Positions 9,307 through 18,810 are shown, counted from the first letter of the stretch. The stretch: DNA of 43,807 nt from Saprospiraceae bacterium (GCA_028279185.1 JANQSS010000085.1:1-43807); one strand, 5' to 3'. A program made the numbers and translations. The notes: generated by a model not told the origin, from the letters alone.

Positions 9307-9780
9307 TCAGCTACGCTTATACGTGCCATATTTTTTACGTAACACCTCAAACCGATAATCGAATATTTCATTCAATTTTTTATCTATGATAAGTGCATTT
9401 GCAATTCTACCTGCAATTCCCAAGGGTGGTTGATACGTAACAATATCAATCATATTTATTCCATCCGACAATTCCTCCAGATGATGTTGGTGATGCCACA
9501 TCCGATATGGGCCAACACGCTGCTCATCTATAAAATATTGCAGCTCGACAACTTGTGTTATTTCGGTAACCCATTTCATTTTGATTCCGAAAAGCGGGCT
9601 GACATGATATGTGATAATCATGCCCGGATACATTTTTTTGGGAAGATCTTGTGACAAGATAGTAAAGCCCAGGCTGGGAGGTGTTATGTGTTCAAGGTTT
9701 TTCGGTGAAGAAATAAAATTCCAAATTTCCTCGCGCGAAGCGTGTAATTTTTGTTGTCGACGAAATTGATAAACAGCCAT
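9307..9780 (-). CDS. SRPBCC-fold ligand-binding protein
   Basis: A 157-aa cytoplasmic protein. The opening (REEIWNFISSPKNLEHITPP) is the classic start of the START/polyketide-cyclase-like SRPBCC fold. It is followed by the alternating strands and the C-terminal long helix (around 130-152) that cover a hydrophobic cavity. Bacteroidota often carry this subfamily (described as SRPBCC or CoxG-like), with ligand and role unknown. The HHQHH run near residues 94-99 is notable. It stands alone on the minus strand with an ATG start and spacers on both sides, so no operon partner suggests a function. Confidence 0.8.
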   Translation of the reverse strand: MAVYQFRRQQKLHASREEIWNFISSPKNLEHITPPSLGFTILSQDLPKKMYPGMIITYHVSPLFGIKMKWVTEITQVVELQYFIDEQRVGPYRMWHHQHHLEELSDGINMIDIVTYQPPLGIAGRIANALIIDKKLNEIFDYRFEVLRKKYGTYKRS

Positions 9781-9956
9781 TACGTAGTTTTTTTAAAAGA
9801 TGCACATCAATTTATTCGGTATGGAAATTGATGAATTTGCCTGGTATCGGTTGTAAAGTATTATTTTTCTTTAAATTGATCCTATGCTGAGACAACTTGT
9901 TTAATTATATGATTATGTATCAATTTAATATTCTACAGGTGTGACGAGGCTAGCCA

Positions 9957-10328
9957 CTAAGCAACCAACTGTTGGTCATTTTGCTGAATAATATTGTAAT
10001 AGTCGTCGTCTATTTTGACCAACCCTTTTTCATAACAGAAATTACATACCTGTCCGGATTGATTATAATAGATATTCGTAAAGTATGAAAATTGAAATCC
10101 ACGATCCATTAATTTATTTTTATGGACCTCTGTTTTTCCGAGTTCGTAATACTCTTGAAGAATTCGTCTATTTTGACGAAGGATACGATTGATCCTACGC
10201 ATCAGGTTGTTTTTGTCACGATTTCGAGAATTGTTGTAATTGGCACGACAGTCGTCTCCGCAGAATTTTTTATCCGCCCGACCTTGAACTGCTTCGCCAC
10301 ACGCTAGACATGATTTCTTGATACGCAT
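9957..10328 (-). CDS. small zinc-ribbon protein
   Basis: Starting at the ATG at 10328, the protein is about 123 aa and opens MRIKKSCLACGEAVQGRADK, followed by FCGDDCR. This CxxC...CxxxC set is a four-Cys zinc-binding site. A longer frame from 10379 adds 17 residues without recognisable sequence, so the internal start is preferred. A basic Asn/Arg-rich helix follows (about 28-60). A second pair of Cys (CNFC) lies near residue 95. Similar small proteins are common in Bacteroidota and unassigned. A nucleic-acid-binding role is plausible from the basic helix but not shown. Confidence 0.75.
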   Translation of the reverse strand: MRIKKSCLACGEAVQGRADKKFCGDDCRANYNNSRNRDKNNLMRRINRILRQNRRILQEYYELGKTEVHKNKLMDRGFQFSYFTNIYYNQSGQVCNFCYEKGLVKIDDDYYNIIQQNDQQLVA

Positions 10329-10689
10329 AGTTATAAGGATTTGGTTCGAATTACATTGGTAAGTGTTCGAGGGAGACAAAATATCCCCTCATCAATGTCA
10401 TTTTTTTCAAACTTTAACATTTGATGTGTTGACCTTTCAATAAATCTATCGACGAAATTCGTGCTCCGATTAGCAATCAGCACACACTGGGACTCAAAAC
10501 AATACTCGATTTAAATTGGCCCTATCCGCTGCCGCAGAACGTAGGTAAATGACAAAGTACAATCACAAAAGTGCATGGAATTAGGGAATAGCTATCATGT
10601 AATTTGACCAATTGTCGTCACCAAGGACACAACTCTGTGCCGCCTCCTTTTTCTGTATTTTTGCGGCCTATTAAAGCGATGACCGCAGT
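10329..10689. other. divergent intergenic region
   Basis: About 360 bp between the minus-strand zinc-ribbon gene and the plus-strand nucleotidyltransferase operon. It should carry promoters for both directions. Only a plus-strand -7 candidate at 10656-10663 was identified. No small gene or strong hairpin was seen. Confidence 0.4.
10656..10663 (+). promoter_or_regulatory. candidate -7 box for the nucleotidyltransferase operon
   Basis: TATTTTTG fits TAnnTTTG exactly and lies 26 bp before the ATG at 10690. No clear -33 TTG at the expected spacing was found. Confidence 0.4.
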
Positions 10690-11691
10690 ATGAAATTGAT
10701 TATTCCAATGGCTGGTAGAGGCTCGCGATTGAGACCTCATACGTTAACAGTGCCCAAACCTGTCGTCCCCATAGCTGGGAAGCCTATCGTACACCGTCTG
10801 GCGGAAACCTTGACGACCTATAGCAAGCGGGCTTTTGATGAAATAGCTTTCATTATTGGCGACTTTGGTGCTGATATCGAAAAACAGTTACTCGACATAG
10901 CTGACAAGCTGGGATCGGTTGGGAAAATTTACTATCAAGATGACCCGCAAGGCCCCGCTCATGCCTTGTACTGCGCTAAGGATTCGATTTCAGGCCCTTG
11001 TATTGTGGCCTTTGCCGATACGCTATTCTATGGTGACTTCGATTTGGATTCATCGACCGATGGATTGATTTGGACAAAGAAAGTCGAGGATCCTTCGGCG
11101 TACGGCGTTGTGCTTGTGGATGAAGATGACGTAATCACAGGATTTGAAGAAAAACCGACTACCTTTTTATCCGATTTAGCTATCGTCGGTATTTATTATT
11201 TCGGTGATGGCGATCGACTTCGAAATGAAATAAGCAATGTTGTTGAAAATGACATTCGATATAAAGGAGAATTCCAAATTACCACCGTATTGGAACGATT
11301 GAGTGCGTCCGGATATAAATTCGGTGCGCGCAAAGTGGATGAATGGCTCGACTGCGGGAACAAAAACGCGCTGGTCCATGCAAATCAACGCGTTTTAGAA
11401 ATCGAAGAGCGAGACCCGGATTATTCGGGAGCGACAATTAAGCAATCTTGCATCATTCCTCCCTGTCACATCGGTCGGGATGTGACGATCATCGATAGTG
11501 TGATAGGGCCACATGTTTCCATAGGGAATGGCACGCGCGTCGAACGGTGTATCATAGAAAATTCCGTTATACAGAATTCTTCTGAGATCAATCACGTTAA
11601 TATAAAGGATTCCATGATTGGAAATCATACAAAATATATTGGTAAAACGAATAACATAAGTATTGGAGACTATTCTGAATTGGAAGCATAA
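10690..11691 (+). CDS. sugar-phosphate nucleotidyltransferase with left-handed beta-helix tail
   Basis: A 333-aa cytoplasmic enzyme. The first residues (MKLIIPMAGRGSRLRPHT, then PKPVVPIAGKPI) are the nucleotide-binding signature of the nucleotidyl transferase family that joins a sugar-1-phosphate to dTTP or UTP. Residues to about 235 form the catalytic domain, with the metal-binding Asp in VAFADTLF and the substrate motif GFEEKP. The C-terminal part (about 245-333) has hexapeptide-type repeats of a left-handed beta-helix. It belongs to the single-domain glucose-1-phosphate thymidylyl/uridylyltransferase-like group, and the exact sugar cannot be told. It heads a plus-strand operon: the TPR gene starts 29 bp before its stop. 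Confidence 0.88.
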   Translation: MKLIIPMAGRGSRLRPHTLTVPKPVVPIAGKPIVHRLAETLTTYSKRAFDEIAFIIGDFGADIEKQLLDIADKLGSVGKIYYQDDPQGPAHALYCAKDSISGPCIVAFADTLFYGDFDLDSSTDGLIWTKKVEDPSAYGVVLVDEDDVITGFEEKPTTFLSDLAIVGIYYFGDGDRLRNEISNVVENDIRYKGEFQITTVLERLSASGYKFGARKVDEWLDCGNKNALVHANQRVLEIEERDPDYSGATIKQSCIIPPCHIGRDVTIIDSVIGPHVSIGNGTRVERCIIENSVIQNSSEINHVNIKDSMIGNHTKYIGKTNNISIGDYSELEA

Positions 11692-12979
11692 GGCTTCTGC
11701 AATTTTTCTATTTATACTCATTTCAACTTTTGCAACTATAGGGCAAAAGTTACCGGAGGTTCGTGTGAATCAGATTGAAGTGAGCGAGGAGACGCTTTTT
11801 ATAGAGGCAAATCGTGAGCGGCTCATGGGGAATTATGACGAGGCGGAAGAAAATCTAAAAAAACTGATCTCAACATATGGCGAAAAAGCTGCTTATTTCT
11901 TCGAGATGTCAAAATTATTTCAAGAAATTGGCGAACTGGAAAAAGCCAAGTCCTTCGTCGAACGTGCCATTAATTTAGAACCGGAAAATGAATGGTATTG
12001 GCAATACCGCGCAGAAATAGGTATCGAATCTGAAGATCATGTTGACGTTATTTATTCCTACGAATCATTAGCAAAACTTTTTCCCGATCGCCACTATTAT
12101 TTGGAAAATATAGCTTTTCATCAGTTGCACAACGATGATCCGAAGGCGGCATTGCAAACGTTGAATACATTGGAAAAACGTGTTGGTATTAATTACGAAA
12201 CGACACGACAACAACATTTGATTCTCGATGAAATGAATCAGGTAAAAGCGGCTTCAAAAATACTCGACACCTATCTGTCAAAATACCCACGCGATGAGCG
12301 GGTGATTCAAATTGCCGCAGCATATGCATACAACAATAATGATATCGAAGGTGCCATTCGATATTATGAGAAACTCCTTGATGTAAACCCCAATCATGCA
12401 CAGGCAAAGTCTGCCTTGATGAAATTGAAAGGAAAAGATGATATGCCTGATGCTTTAGGTGCATTTATTCAGGACAAAAATGTTTCGCTTGACGACAAAA
12501 TATTTCACCTAATTCCTATGCTGACGGATATTCAGATGGGCAAACAAACTGTTGCACTTGAGTCTCTGGAATCGCATGCAATGACCCTGGAAAATATGTA
12601 TGGACCAAATGCAAAAATAGCAGCATTAAAAGGAGATATTTTTTCATTAAACAACAAACTTGAAGCGGCCGTTACATCCTATAAGTCGGCGATTTCCATC
12701 GATGATAACAATTATCTCGTTTGGGAGTCTCTGCTGTATCTATTGGTCGAAACAAAAGATGTGGGCTCGCTCAGTCAATACGCGGAGGAGGCAATGGACA
12801 TATTCCCAAACAAACCCATGCCACATGCATTTTTTGCGGTAGCTGATGCATTGAAGGGCAATTTTAATGGCGTGGATAAAAATTTGAAAAGGGCGCGTAT
12901 GATTGCCGGTAATAATTCAGCACTCATTAATCAAGTGACAGAATTAGAAGGCTTCGTAGAACGGCTTAGAGAACAATAA
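11663..12979 (+). CDS. exported TPR-repeat protein
   Basis: A 438-aa protein with an N-terminal signal sequence (hydrophobic residues 11-27, cleavage near IGQ), so probably periplasmic. Several tetratricopeptide repeats are visible, for example around residues 50-115 (NYDEAEENLKKL, then AKSFVERAINLEPEN) and 180-260 (IEGAIRYYEKLLDVNPNHAQ), with more before the C-terminus. The start overlaps the upstream gene by 29 bp. The next in-frame Met would remove the signal peptide, so the overlapping start is kept. The string nucleotidyltransferase, TPR, DUF4292 is a recurrent order in Bacteroidota, to my recollection, and suggests a role in envelope biogenesis. The partner is unknown. Confidence 0.85.
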   Translation: METILNWKHKASAIFLFILISTFATIGQKLPEVRVNQIEVSEETLFIEANRERLMGNYDEAEENLKKLISTYGEKAAYFFEMSKLFQEIGELEKAKSFVERAINLEPENEWYWQYRAEIGIESEDHVDVIYSYESLAKLFPDRHYYLENIAFHQLHNDDPKAALQTLNTLEKRVGINYETTRQQHLILDEMNQVKAASKILDTYLSKYPRDERVIQIAAAYAYNNNDIEGAIRYYEKLLDVNPNHAQAKSALMKLKGKDDMPDALGAFIQDKNVSLDDKIFHLIPMLTDIQMGKQTVALESLESHAMTLENMYGPNAKIAALKGDIFSLNNKLEAAVTSYKSAISIDDNNYLVWESLLYLLVETKDVGSLSQYAEEAMDIFPNKPMPHAFFAVADALKGNFNGVDKNLKRARMIAGNNSALINQVTELEGFVERLREQ

Positions 12980-12993
12980 ATAAGTATTATAAT

Positions 12994-13758
12994 ATGATGA
13001 AGCGGTTTTTACTGTTCAGCATTGTTTGTCTTGTGGCACTTATATCATGTAAATCGACGAGTAAAACGGGTAAAACTGTTGTCGAAAAGCCGATTTCATA
13101 TAAGAAAATCTTGTCTGATTATTCGGATCGTATGCCGGACTATGAATCGATGAAAAGCGATATAAAATTAGACGCTGATTTAGACAATGCATCTTACCGG
13201 GCTTCAGGCGAAATTCGTCATGTTCGCGGAAAAGGGGTTTTTATTTCGGTGAAGAAGATTGGGTTTGAAATTGGTCGTGTTTGGATTACTCCTGATTCTT
13301 TTTTTGTATTAAATAGATGGGACAAAGAATATGTTCGAGAACCAATTTCCGTCATAGAAGAATCCTATCAAATTAAAGGCGAATATGATATGGTTGAGGA
13401 AATACTGACAGGTATTCCGAAATTAGGACCATTTGTCAAGTCGGATAAAACGACTGTTGAGGGCGAATATCATCGCATTGATCTGCCTTCTTATTATCGA
13501 AATATAGATTTAGTTCTTTGGCTGGATAGTGCAAAGCAAGCGGTGCGACAGGCATATTATCAAGATGATAAAGGGAGAGGTGTTCGAATGAAATACCAGG
13601 CGGAGGCGGAGCAAAAATTAATTATAGAACGTGAATTGCATACGGAAAACATAGACGATGAAATCCACGTACGATTAATCTATAAAAACCCAACGTTCAA
13701 CCGGACCTTACTTCCTGTATTTGATGTACCTTCACATTATACGCGAAGAAGATTTTAA
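12994..13758 (+). CDS. DUF4292 lipoprotein
   Basis: A 254-aa predicted lipoprotein. The signal sequence ends in a lipobox (ALISC, Cys 19), so it should be acylated and anchored in the envelope. The body matches what I recall for DUF4292, found almost only in Bacteroidota: early SDYSDRMPDYESMKSDIKLD, then a beta-rich region with ISVKKIGFEIGRVWITPDS near 85-105. The fold resembles LolA/LolB-type lipoprotein carriers, so a role in lipid or lipoprotein handling is conceivable but unproven. It lies 14 bp after the TPR gene and 7 bp before hflX, so it is co-transcribed. The EnvC-like peptidase often seen after such genes is absent here. Confidence 0.85.
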   Translation: MMKRFLLFSIVCLVALISCKSTSKTGKTVVEKPISYKKILSDYSDRMPDYESMKSDIKLDADLDNASYRASGEIRHVRGKGVFISVKKIGFEIGRVWITPDSFFVLNRWDKEYVREPISVIEESYQIKGEYDMVEEILTGIPKLGPFVKSDKTTVEGEYHRIDLPSYYRNIDLVLWLDSAKQAVRQAYYQDDKGRGVRMKYQAEAEQKLIIERELHTENIDDEIHVRLIYKNPTFNRTLLPVFDVPSHYTRRRF

Positions 13759-13765
13759 TTGTTGC

Positions 13766-14983
13766 ATGGATAATCATAACTGGACTGTAGGGGAAAAAGA
13801 TCAGCGCGGCTTGGTAAAACAAGTTGAGCGGGCTGTGCTCGTGGGTATAGAAACACCTCATATTTCATCGAGTATGGCACAAGAACATCTGGATGAACTT
13901 GAGTTTTTGGCTATGACGGCCGGCGCTAAGACGATAAAGATGTTCACACAGAAATTACCGCACCCAAATCGCAAATATTTCGTCGGTAGCGGAAAACTCG
14001 AGGAGATAGGAGAATATGTTGATGCGCATGATATTGACATGGTCATCTTCGACGATGATTTATCACCGGGACAACAGCAGAATATTGAGCGAGAATTAAA
14101 ACGCAAAATTGTGGATCGATCATCTTTAATTCTTGACATTTTCGCATCACGCGCACAAACGGCACAAGCCAAGGCTCAAGTTGAACTCGCTCAGTTACAA
14201 TATTTATTACCACGTCTTCGAGGTTTATGGACGCACTTAGAACGACAGCGTGGTGGTATTGGGATGCGAGGACCTGGTGAAAAAGAAATTGAAACAGACC
14301 GGCGAATAATTAGACAAAAAATATCCGTCCTCAAAGAAAAATTGAATAAAATTGATTTACAAAATCAAACCAGACGGAAAAAACGGGGTGACCTTATTCG
14401 AATTGCCCTGGTTGGCTACACGAATGTGGGAAAATCTACCATAATGAATGCACTGAGTAAGTCAGATGTTTTTGCAGAGAATAAATTGTTTGCAACGCTC
14501 GATACGACAGTACGAAAAGTAGTACTGGACGCCACACCTTTTTTATTATCTGATACGGTAGGTTTTATTCGAAAATTACCGCATCATCTGGTCGAAAGTT
14601 TTAAATCAACATTGGACGAGGCAAGAGAGAGCGATTTGCTCTTACACGTTGTGGATATTTCACACCCCCAATATGAGGATCATATTGCCACGGTACAAAA
14701 AACATTGGCCGATTTGGGTGCATCCGAAAAGCCGACTATTATGGTTTTTAATAAAATGGATGCGTATCGCAAAACAACGTTTGACGATTATCTGGATGAA
14801 CATGTCAGAACGGAATTAGAATCGACGCTGAAGGATATGTTGAAAGCTCGGTACGGCGAAGACACTATTTTTATTTCTGCAATCGACAAAGAACACTTCA
14901 ATCTATTTCGAGCCATGTTGAAAAAGTACGTAGCGGCGCTTTATGAAGAGCGCTATCCCTACCAGGAAAAACGTTACTATTGA
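13766..14983 (+). CDS. hflX: ribosome-associated GTPase HflX
   Basis: A 405-aa cytoplasmic GTPase that in other bacteria splits stalled 70S ribosomes and acts in stress recovery. The N-terminal HflX domain includes HPNRKYFVGSGKLEEI (about 66-81) and VIFDDDLSPGQQQNIE. The conserved GGIGMRGPGEKEIETDRR is at 163-180. The G domain has G1 GYTNVGKS at 217-224, G3 DTVGF and G4 NKMD. The ATG at 13766 is chosen because the longer frame from 13721 would overlap DUF4292 and add a non-family N-terminus. All GTPase motifs are intact. It is the fourth gene of the operon. Confidence 0.95.
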   Translation: MDNHNWTVGEKDQRGLVKQVERAVLVGIETPHISSSMAQEHLDELEFLAMTAGAKTIKMFTQKLPHPNRKYFVGSGKLEEIGEYVDAHDIDMVIFDDDLSPGQQQNIERELKRKIVDRSSLILDIFASRAQTAQAKAQVELAQLQYLLPRLRGLWTHLERQRGGIGMRGPGEKEIETDRRIIRQKISVLKEKLNKIDLQNQTRRKKRGDLIRIALVGYTNVGKSTIMNALSKSDVFAENKLFATLDTTVRKVVLDATPFLLSDTVGFIRKLPHHLVESFKSTLDEARESDLLLHVVDISHPQYEDHIATVQKTLADLGASEKPTIMVFNKMDAYRKTTFDDYLDEHVRTELESTLKDMLKARYGEDTIFISAIDKEHFNLFRAMLKKYVAALYEERYPYQEKRYY

Positions 14984-15065
14984 TCGATCCAGAATAAAAT
15001 GCGCCTTCTCGCAGGATTTTTTATTTTGTGAGATAATACCATCAATTCGAAATACTTCGTCTATC

Positions 15066-16166
15066 ATGCTACAATCTATAGAAAATAAGTATGCTAACTT
15101 ATTAGTCGATTACTGTCTTTCCATAAAAAAAGGGGATAAACTCTATGTAAAAACTACCACTGCGGCTGAGCCCTTGTTGATCGAGGTATATCGGGAGGCG
15201 ATGAAACGAGGCGCCATCGTGGAGTATGACATGACGTTTGCTGGAAAACAGGCACTATGGATGAAACATGCAAATGAGGAGCAGCTAAATCATATCAGCA
15301 CGTCTTATGCCAATGCCCTCAGAAACTTTGATGCGTATTTGGTAATTCGTGCGCCCATGAATTTGCGAGACGAACACGGGTTAAACACAAATAAATTAAA
15401 ATTGCGAAAGGAGGCTGTTCGCGATTTATTGAATATTTACAATGAACGCATTGCCACGGAAGATATGCGTCGCTCACTGTGTATGTATCCAACGCAGGCA
15501 TCGGCGCAATATGCGGGCATGACATTGGACAATTATAAGGACTTCGTCTATCGGGCTTGTCATCTCGACAAGGATGACCCAATGGCGGCCTGGCGTAATG
15601 TCCGTACAGAGCAACAGCGATATGTTGATCGGCTAAACGCCTGCGATGTCGTGCATTACAAAGGAAGCCACATCGATGTAAAGTTTTCGGTTAAAGGCCG
15701 CACCTGGATAAATTCAGATGGCAGAACGAATATGCCTTCGGGTGAAGTTTTTACAGGACCTGTTGAGGATTCCGTAAATGGAAAGGTCTATTTTTCATAT
15801 CCATCTATTTACATGGGAGAGGAAGTGGAAGGTGTCACATTATATATAAAGGATGGATATATAGAAAAGTGGGACGCGGAAAAGGGAAAAGATTTTCTCG
15901 ATAAAATATTTCAAATGAAAGGTACGCGTCGCTTTGGAGAAGCAGCTGTAGGAACGAATTATAACATTAATCGGATGACGAAGAATATATTATTCGATGA
16001 AAAAATCGGTGGTACAATTCACATGGCCATCGGTCAATCGTATAAACATACGGGTGGAGAAAATGAATCTGTTGTACACTGGGACATGATTACCGACATG
16101 ACAGAGGACGGAGAAATCTGGGCCGATGACGAGTTAATTTATGAAAAAGGCCGGTTTATTATTTAA
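15066..16166 (+). CDS. M29-family aminopeptidase
   Basis: A 366-aa protein from the ATG at 15066. The frame is open further back to 14943, inside hflX, but the family start is MLQSIENKYANLLVDYCLSI. M29 enzymes (AmpS, PepS, AmpT type) remove N-terminal residues from peptides with two metal ions. The expected ligands are visible: Glu in SGEVFTGP, Glu in RRFGEAAVGTN, and then His, Tyr, His and Asp in IHMAIGQSY and VHWDMI near the C-terminus. There is no signal peptide, so it acts in the cytoplasm. An 82-bp gap after hflX leaves room for its own promoter. Its stop is 15 bp from the convergent surface-protein gene. Confidence 0.9.
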   Translation: MLQSIENKYANLLVDYCLSIKKGDKLYVKTTTAAEPLLIEVYREAMKRGAIVEYDMTFAGKQALWMKHANEEQLNHISTSYANALRNFDAYLVIRAPMNLRDEHGLNTNKLKLRKEAVRDLLNIYNERIATEDMRRSLCMYPTQASAQYAGMTLDNYKDFVYRACHLDKDDPMAAWRNVRTEQQRYVDRLNACDVVHYKGSHIDVKFSVKGRTWINSDGRTNMPSGEVFTGPVEDSVNGKVYFSYPSIYMGEEVEGVTLYIKDGYIEKWDAEKGKDFLDKIFQMKGTRRFGEAAVGTNYNINRMTKNILFDEKIGGTIHMAIGQSYKHTGGENESVVHWDMITDMTEDGEIWADDELIYEKGRFII

Positions 16167-16181
16167 TCTAAATGAAGCTCT

Positions 16182-17780
16182 TTATGGACATGTTATTGGC
16201 GTCGTTCGCAACTCACCTTCATTATCGATAAGTATGCGGTAACACTGCCCATCGACACCTTTAAGAATTAATCCGGAAGGGGAGTCGACTAAAACGTCTC
16301 CATTTTCTGCTTCTACTTTTATACTGTAATCTGCATCTTCGCAGGCATCGCCAATCCCATTTCCATTGCTGTCAAGTTGATTTGCGTCGGGGATCAACGG
16401 ACATAGGTCGCATACATCACCGATGCCGTCGCCATCTGTGTCCACCTGGCTTTTATTGTAGTCATCGGGACAATTGTCTACGTCATTGATGATTCCATCC
16501 TGATCGCCATCTACGGGCAATCCACATGACTCAAACATGTCGAAGAAAGATGAGCATTGTACGCCATTATCTGAAATATCTATAGATCGAATAGCATTTG
16601 TGGTAATTAATTGGTACAGGTCACAACAATCATTTAGTAGAAGGTTATCTTTTAAGACCAAGTTATCTATAAATAATATATCAGAAAACGGCCATTGCAC
16701 TAATTCTGTATTCTGCAAGTTTAATGTGCCAAAATAAACTGCATTGTACGCAAACGAAATATCAAACGCTTTGTCAATGATAAGTTCATTTAAGGAATTA
16801 ATGTTTGGTTGGACGTCAAAGGTGATTTCATCCAGCATGGCGTTATTGATAATTACAATATGTTTATTCCCATTTTTGGAAAGCGACTTTAGCGATAAAT
16901 TGTTTAGGTTACCGTTTGCTCGAATATCAATATTAGATATGGAGTCAGTATGGGGCAGACTCACCGATTGATAACTAGAATTATGGATTTGCAAACCTTC
17001 ACCAACAATGCTTTGTAGAGAATGTGATATTGTAATTGAAGGTGAATTAAAGGCAATTGGCCTTTGCGTTAAAGTCAAACTTTCTATAGAGTTGACACTA
17101 CCCAGATCGCTTATTTCTGTTAGTTGTATGCAACCATCAATCTCAATATGTTGAAGCACTTGAAGGCCCGGTAATCTAATATCGTGCAGCTCATCACAAT
17201 CGTCCACAGTGAGTGCTTTAAGTGTTTCTAAATTGGATAATCCATTAAAATTAATAAAGTCGGCTACTTCATTCAAATGTAGATGGTGCAACATACGTAT
17301 ACTATCTAACCCTCGGAAAGAAGCAAATCGCGCTCCCCATGCTTCGATAGACCCAATAGTGGCGGGTGGGAATAAATGAAACTTATTTGGTAAATGGCAG
17401 CTTAGTGAAAAGTTTTCGATGTGAGTTAAATTTCGAAATCCTCTGAAGGTTGTGATCTTAGGTGATGAGCCAAAATAATGACCAAGTCGAAGATGTTCAA
17501 TATATTTCAGTCCGTAGAGTGAATCCAAATGAATTAACCCTTGTTTGTCTATATACAATTCACCGATAGAGTCACAATCAAAATTTAGCGGAAAGTTATC
17601 TACTTGTGACTGTGTGCTTAGCGTAACACTTGGACAATATCCGGCAATGGAATGCATAACAAACAGCGGAATCGTACAGAAAAAAAGGACTAGATAAGGT
17701 TTTCTCACTCGATCGGAAATACGTGTTAATAATGAGACCAAAATGTCATACCTTGAAGAAGTGCGATTCTTGGATTTCAT
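16182..17780 (-). CDS. exported surface protein with L-domain-like repeats and TSP3 repeats
   Basis: A protein of 532 aa from the ATG at 17780 (a frame from 17807 adds nine residues). The N-terminus has a basic stretch and a hydrophobic segment (about 28-47) ahead of YCPSV, acting as signal or anchor. Residues about 55-400 carry leucine-rich, receptor-L-domain-like repeats (GLIHLDSLYGLKYIEHLRLG, later NLSSLKALT-like units). Residues about 430-490 are Asp-rich calcium-binding TSP3 repeats (DQDGIINDVDNCPDD, VDTDGDGIGDVCDLCP). The last 45 residues (GLILKGVDGQCYRI) form a small domain of a type seen at the end of many Bacteroidota surface proteins. No standard T9SS tail is seen. A divergent promoter region separates it from the MBL gene. 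Confidence 0.8.
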   Translation of the reverse strand: MKSKNRTSSRYDILVSLLTRISDRVRKPYLVLFFCTIPLFVMHSIAGYCPSVTLSTQSQVDNFPLNFDCDSIGELYIDKQGLIHLDSLYGLKYIEHLRLGHYFGSSPKITTFRGFRNLTHIENFSLSCHLPNKFHLFPPATIGSIEAWGARFASFRGLDSIRMLHHLHLNEVADFINFNGLSNLETLKALTVDDCDELHDIRLPGLQVLQHIEIDGCIQLTEISDLGSVNSIESLTLTQRPIAFNSPSITISHSLQSIVGEGLQIHNSSYQSVSLPHTDSISNIDIRANGNLNNLSLKSLSKNGNKHIVIINNAMLDEITFDVQPNINSLNELIIDKAFDISFAYNAVYFGTLNLQNTELVQWPFSDILFIDNLVLKDNLLLNDCCDLYQLITTNAIRSIDISDNGVQCSSFFDMFESCGLPVDGDQDGIINDVDNCPDDYNKSQVDTDGDGIGDVCDLCPLIPDANQLDSNGNGIGDACEDADYSIKVEAENGDVLVDSPSGLILKGVDGQCYRILIDNEGELRTTPITCP

Positions 17781-17796
17781 AGTGTTGTGTTTAGAC

Positions 17797-17825
17797 TTGA
17801 ATCCCAAAGATAGTTGTTATATTCG
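17797..17825 (+). promoter_or_regulatory. candidate promoter for the MBL-fold gene
   Basis: A TTG at 17797-17799 and TATATTCG at 17818-17825 are 18 bp apart, close to the Bacteroidota -33/-7 arrangement (one mismatch in the -7 box). The leader to the ATG at 17875 is about 45 bp. It overlaps the opposing minus-strand box. Confidence 0.35.
17805..17812 (-). promoter_or_regulatory. candidate -7 box for the L-domain/TSP3 protein
   Basis: On the minus strand the bases read TATCTTTG, an exact TAnnTTTG match 24 bp before the ATG at 17780. It supports that start over the longer frame at 17807, which would overlap the box. Confidence 0.45.
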
Positions 17826-17874
17826 GAATTGGTATGGTCTGACTTAATTTTCATTTTAATTAAAGTTCATAGTA

Positions 17875-18810
17875 ATGAGAGTAAATACATTTAATTTTTT
17901 CAATAGGTGTAAACGTTTTATTAATGCTACGATGATTACTCTATTATGCATGGTATTTTTCAATTGTATCATGGCCCAATCCGATTGGGACAATGTAGAA
18001 ATCAAGACCACTAAGATTACGGATAATTTCTTCATGCTTGAAGGTAGAGGAGGAAACATCGGTATTCAAATTGGTGAAGAAGGCGTCTTATTAATCGATA
18101 GTCAATTTGCGCCCTTGTCGGATAAAATTCACAATGCCATACGATCTCTTTCTGATGGCCCGATTAAATATCTTCTAAATACACATTGGCATGGCGATCA
18201 TACGGGTGGCAATGAGGGTATGGCGAGGCATGGGGCTGTCATCGTTGCACATGACAATGTACTGGCCCGCATGAGTACGACGCAGTTGATGAAGGCCTTT
18301 AGCACGGAAATACCGCCATCACCTGAAGCGGCCCGTCCGAGAATTACCTTTTCTACGGACATGACCATTCAATTTAACGGTGAAAAGGCATTGCTCCTGC
18401 ACTTCGATAATGCGCATACAGATGGAGATGCCGTGATTTATTTCCCAGTGTCAAATGTGATTCACATGGGCGATATCTATTTCAATGGCCGATACCCTTT
18501 TATTGATGCAGGTTCGGGTGGAACAATAGATGGAATCATTAACGCGGTGAATCAAGTATTATTCATAGCTAATAACGATACCAAAATAATTCCGGGTCAC
18601 GGTCTGCTGTCAAACCGGGATGAATTATTGACGTACCGGGATGTACTACTCACAGTGCGAAATAATATCCATGATGCATTGGCCGCCGGCAAATCAGAGG
18701 AAGAAATTAAGGCGATGAATATGGGTGGTAAATATGAAGAAACATGGGGTGGACAGTGGACGAAAGCCAGTGATCTGGCTGAATATGTTCTTCGTGGATT
18801 GGACAATTAA
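17875..18810 (+). CDS. exported metallo-beta-lactamase-fold hydrolase
   Basis: A 311-aa protein with an N-terminal hydrophobic segment (about 19-33, cleavage near IMAQ), so probably periplasmic. The metal site is intact: HWHGDH at about 101-106, an Asp/His pair in FDNAHTDGDAVIYF, and a final His in IIPGHG. The fold covers beta-lactamases, glyoxalases, sulfur enzymes and many others. This subtype (TKITDNFFMLEGRGGNIGI, then LLNTHWHGDHTGG) is one often annotated only as MBL-fold hydrolase, so the substrate cannot be stated. It is divergent from the L-domain/TSP3 gene. The next gene downstream (109 aa) looks unrelated and may be a recent insertion. Confidence 0.88.
   Translation: MRVNTFNFFNRCKRFINATMITLLCMVFFNCIMAQSDWDNVEIKTTKITDNFFMLEGRGGNIGIQIGEEGVLLIDSQFAPLSDKIHNAIRSLSDGPIKYLLNTHWHGDHTGGNEGMARHGAVIVAHDNVLARMSTTQLMKAFSTEIPPSPEAARPRITFSTDMTIQFNGEKALLLHFDNAHTDGDAVIYFPVSNVIHMGDIYFNGRYPFIDAGSGGTIDGIINAVNQVLFIANNDTKIIPGHGLLSNRDELLTYRDVLLTVRNNIHDALAAGKSEEEIKAMNMGGKYEETWGGQWTKASDLAEYVLRGLDN

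Noticed and set aside
10338-10356. GGTTCGAATT-like word as a tRNA T-arm
   Set aside because: No acceptor stem, anticodon arm or D-arm could be built around it.
10329-10379. Extended start of the zinc-ribbon protein at 10379
   Set aside because: The extra 17 residues look random, while the ATG at 10328 directly precedes the conserved Cys-rich start.
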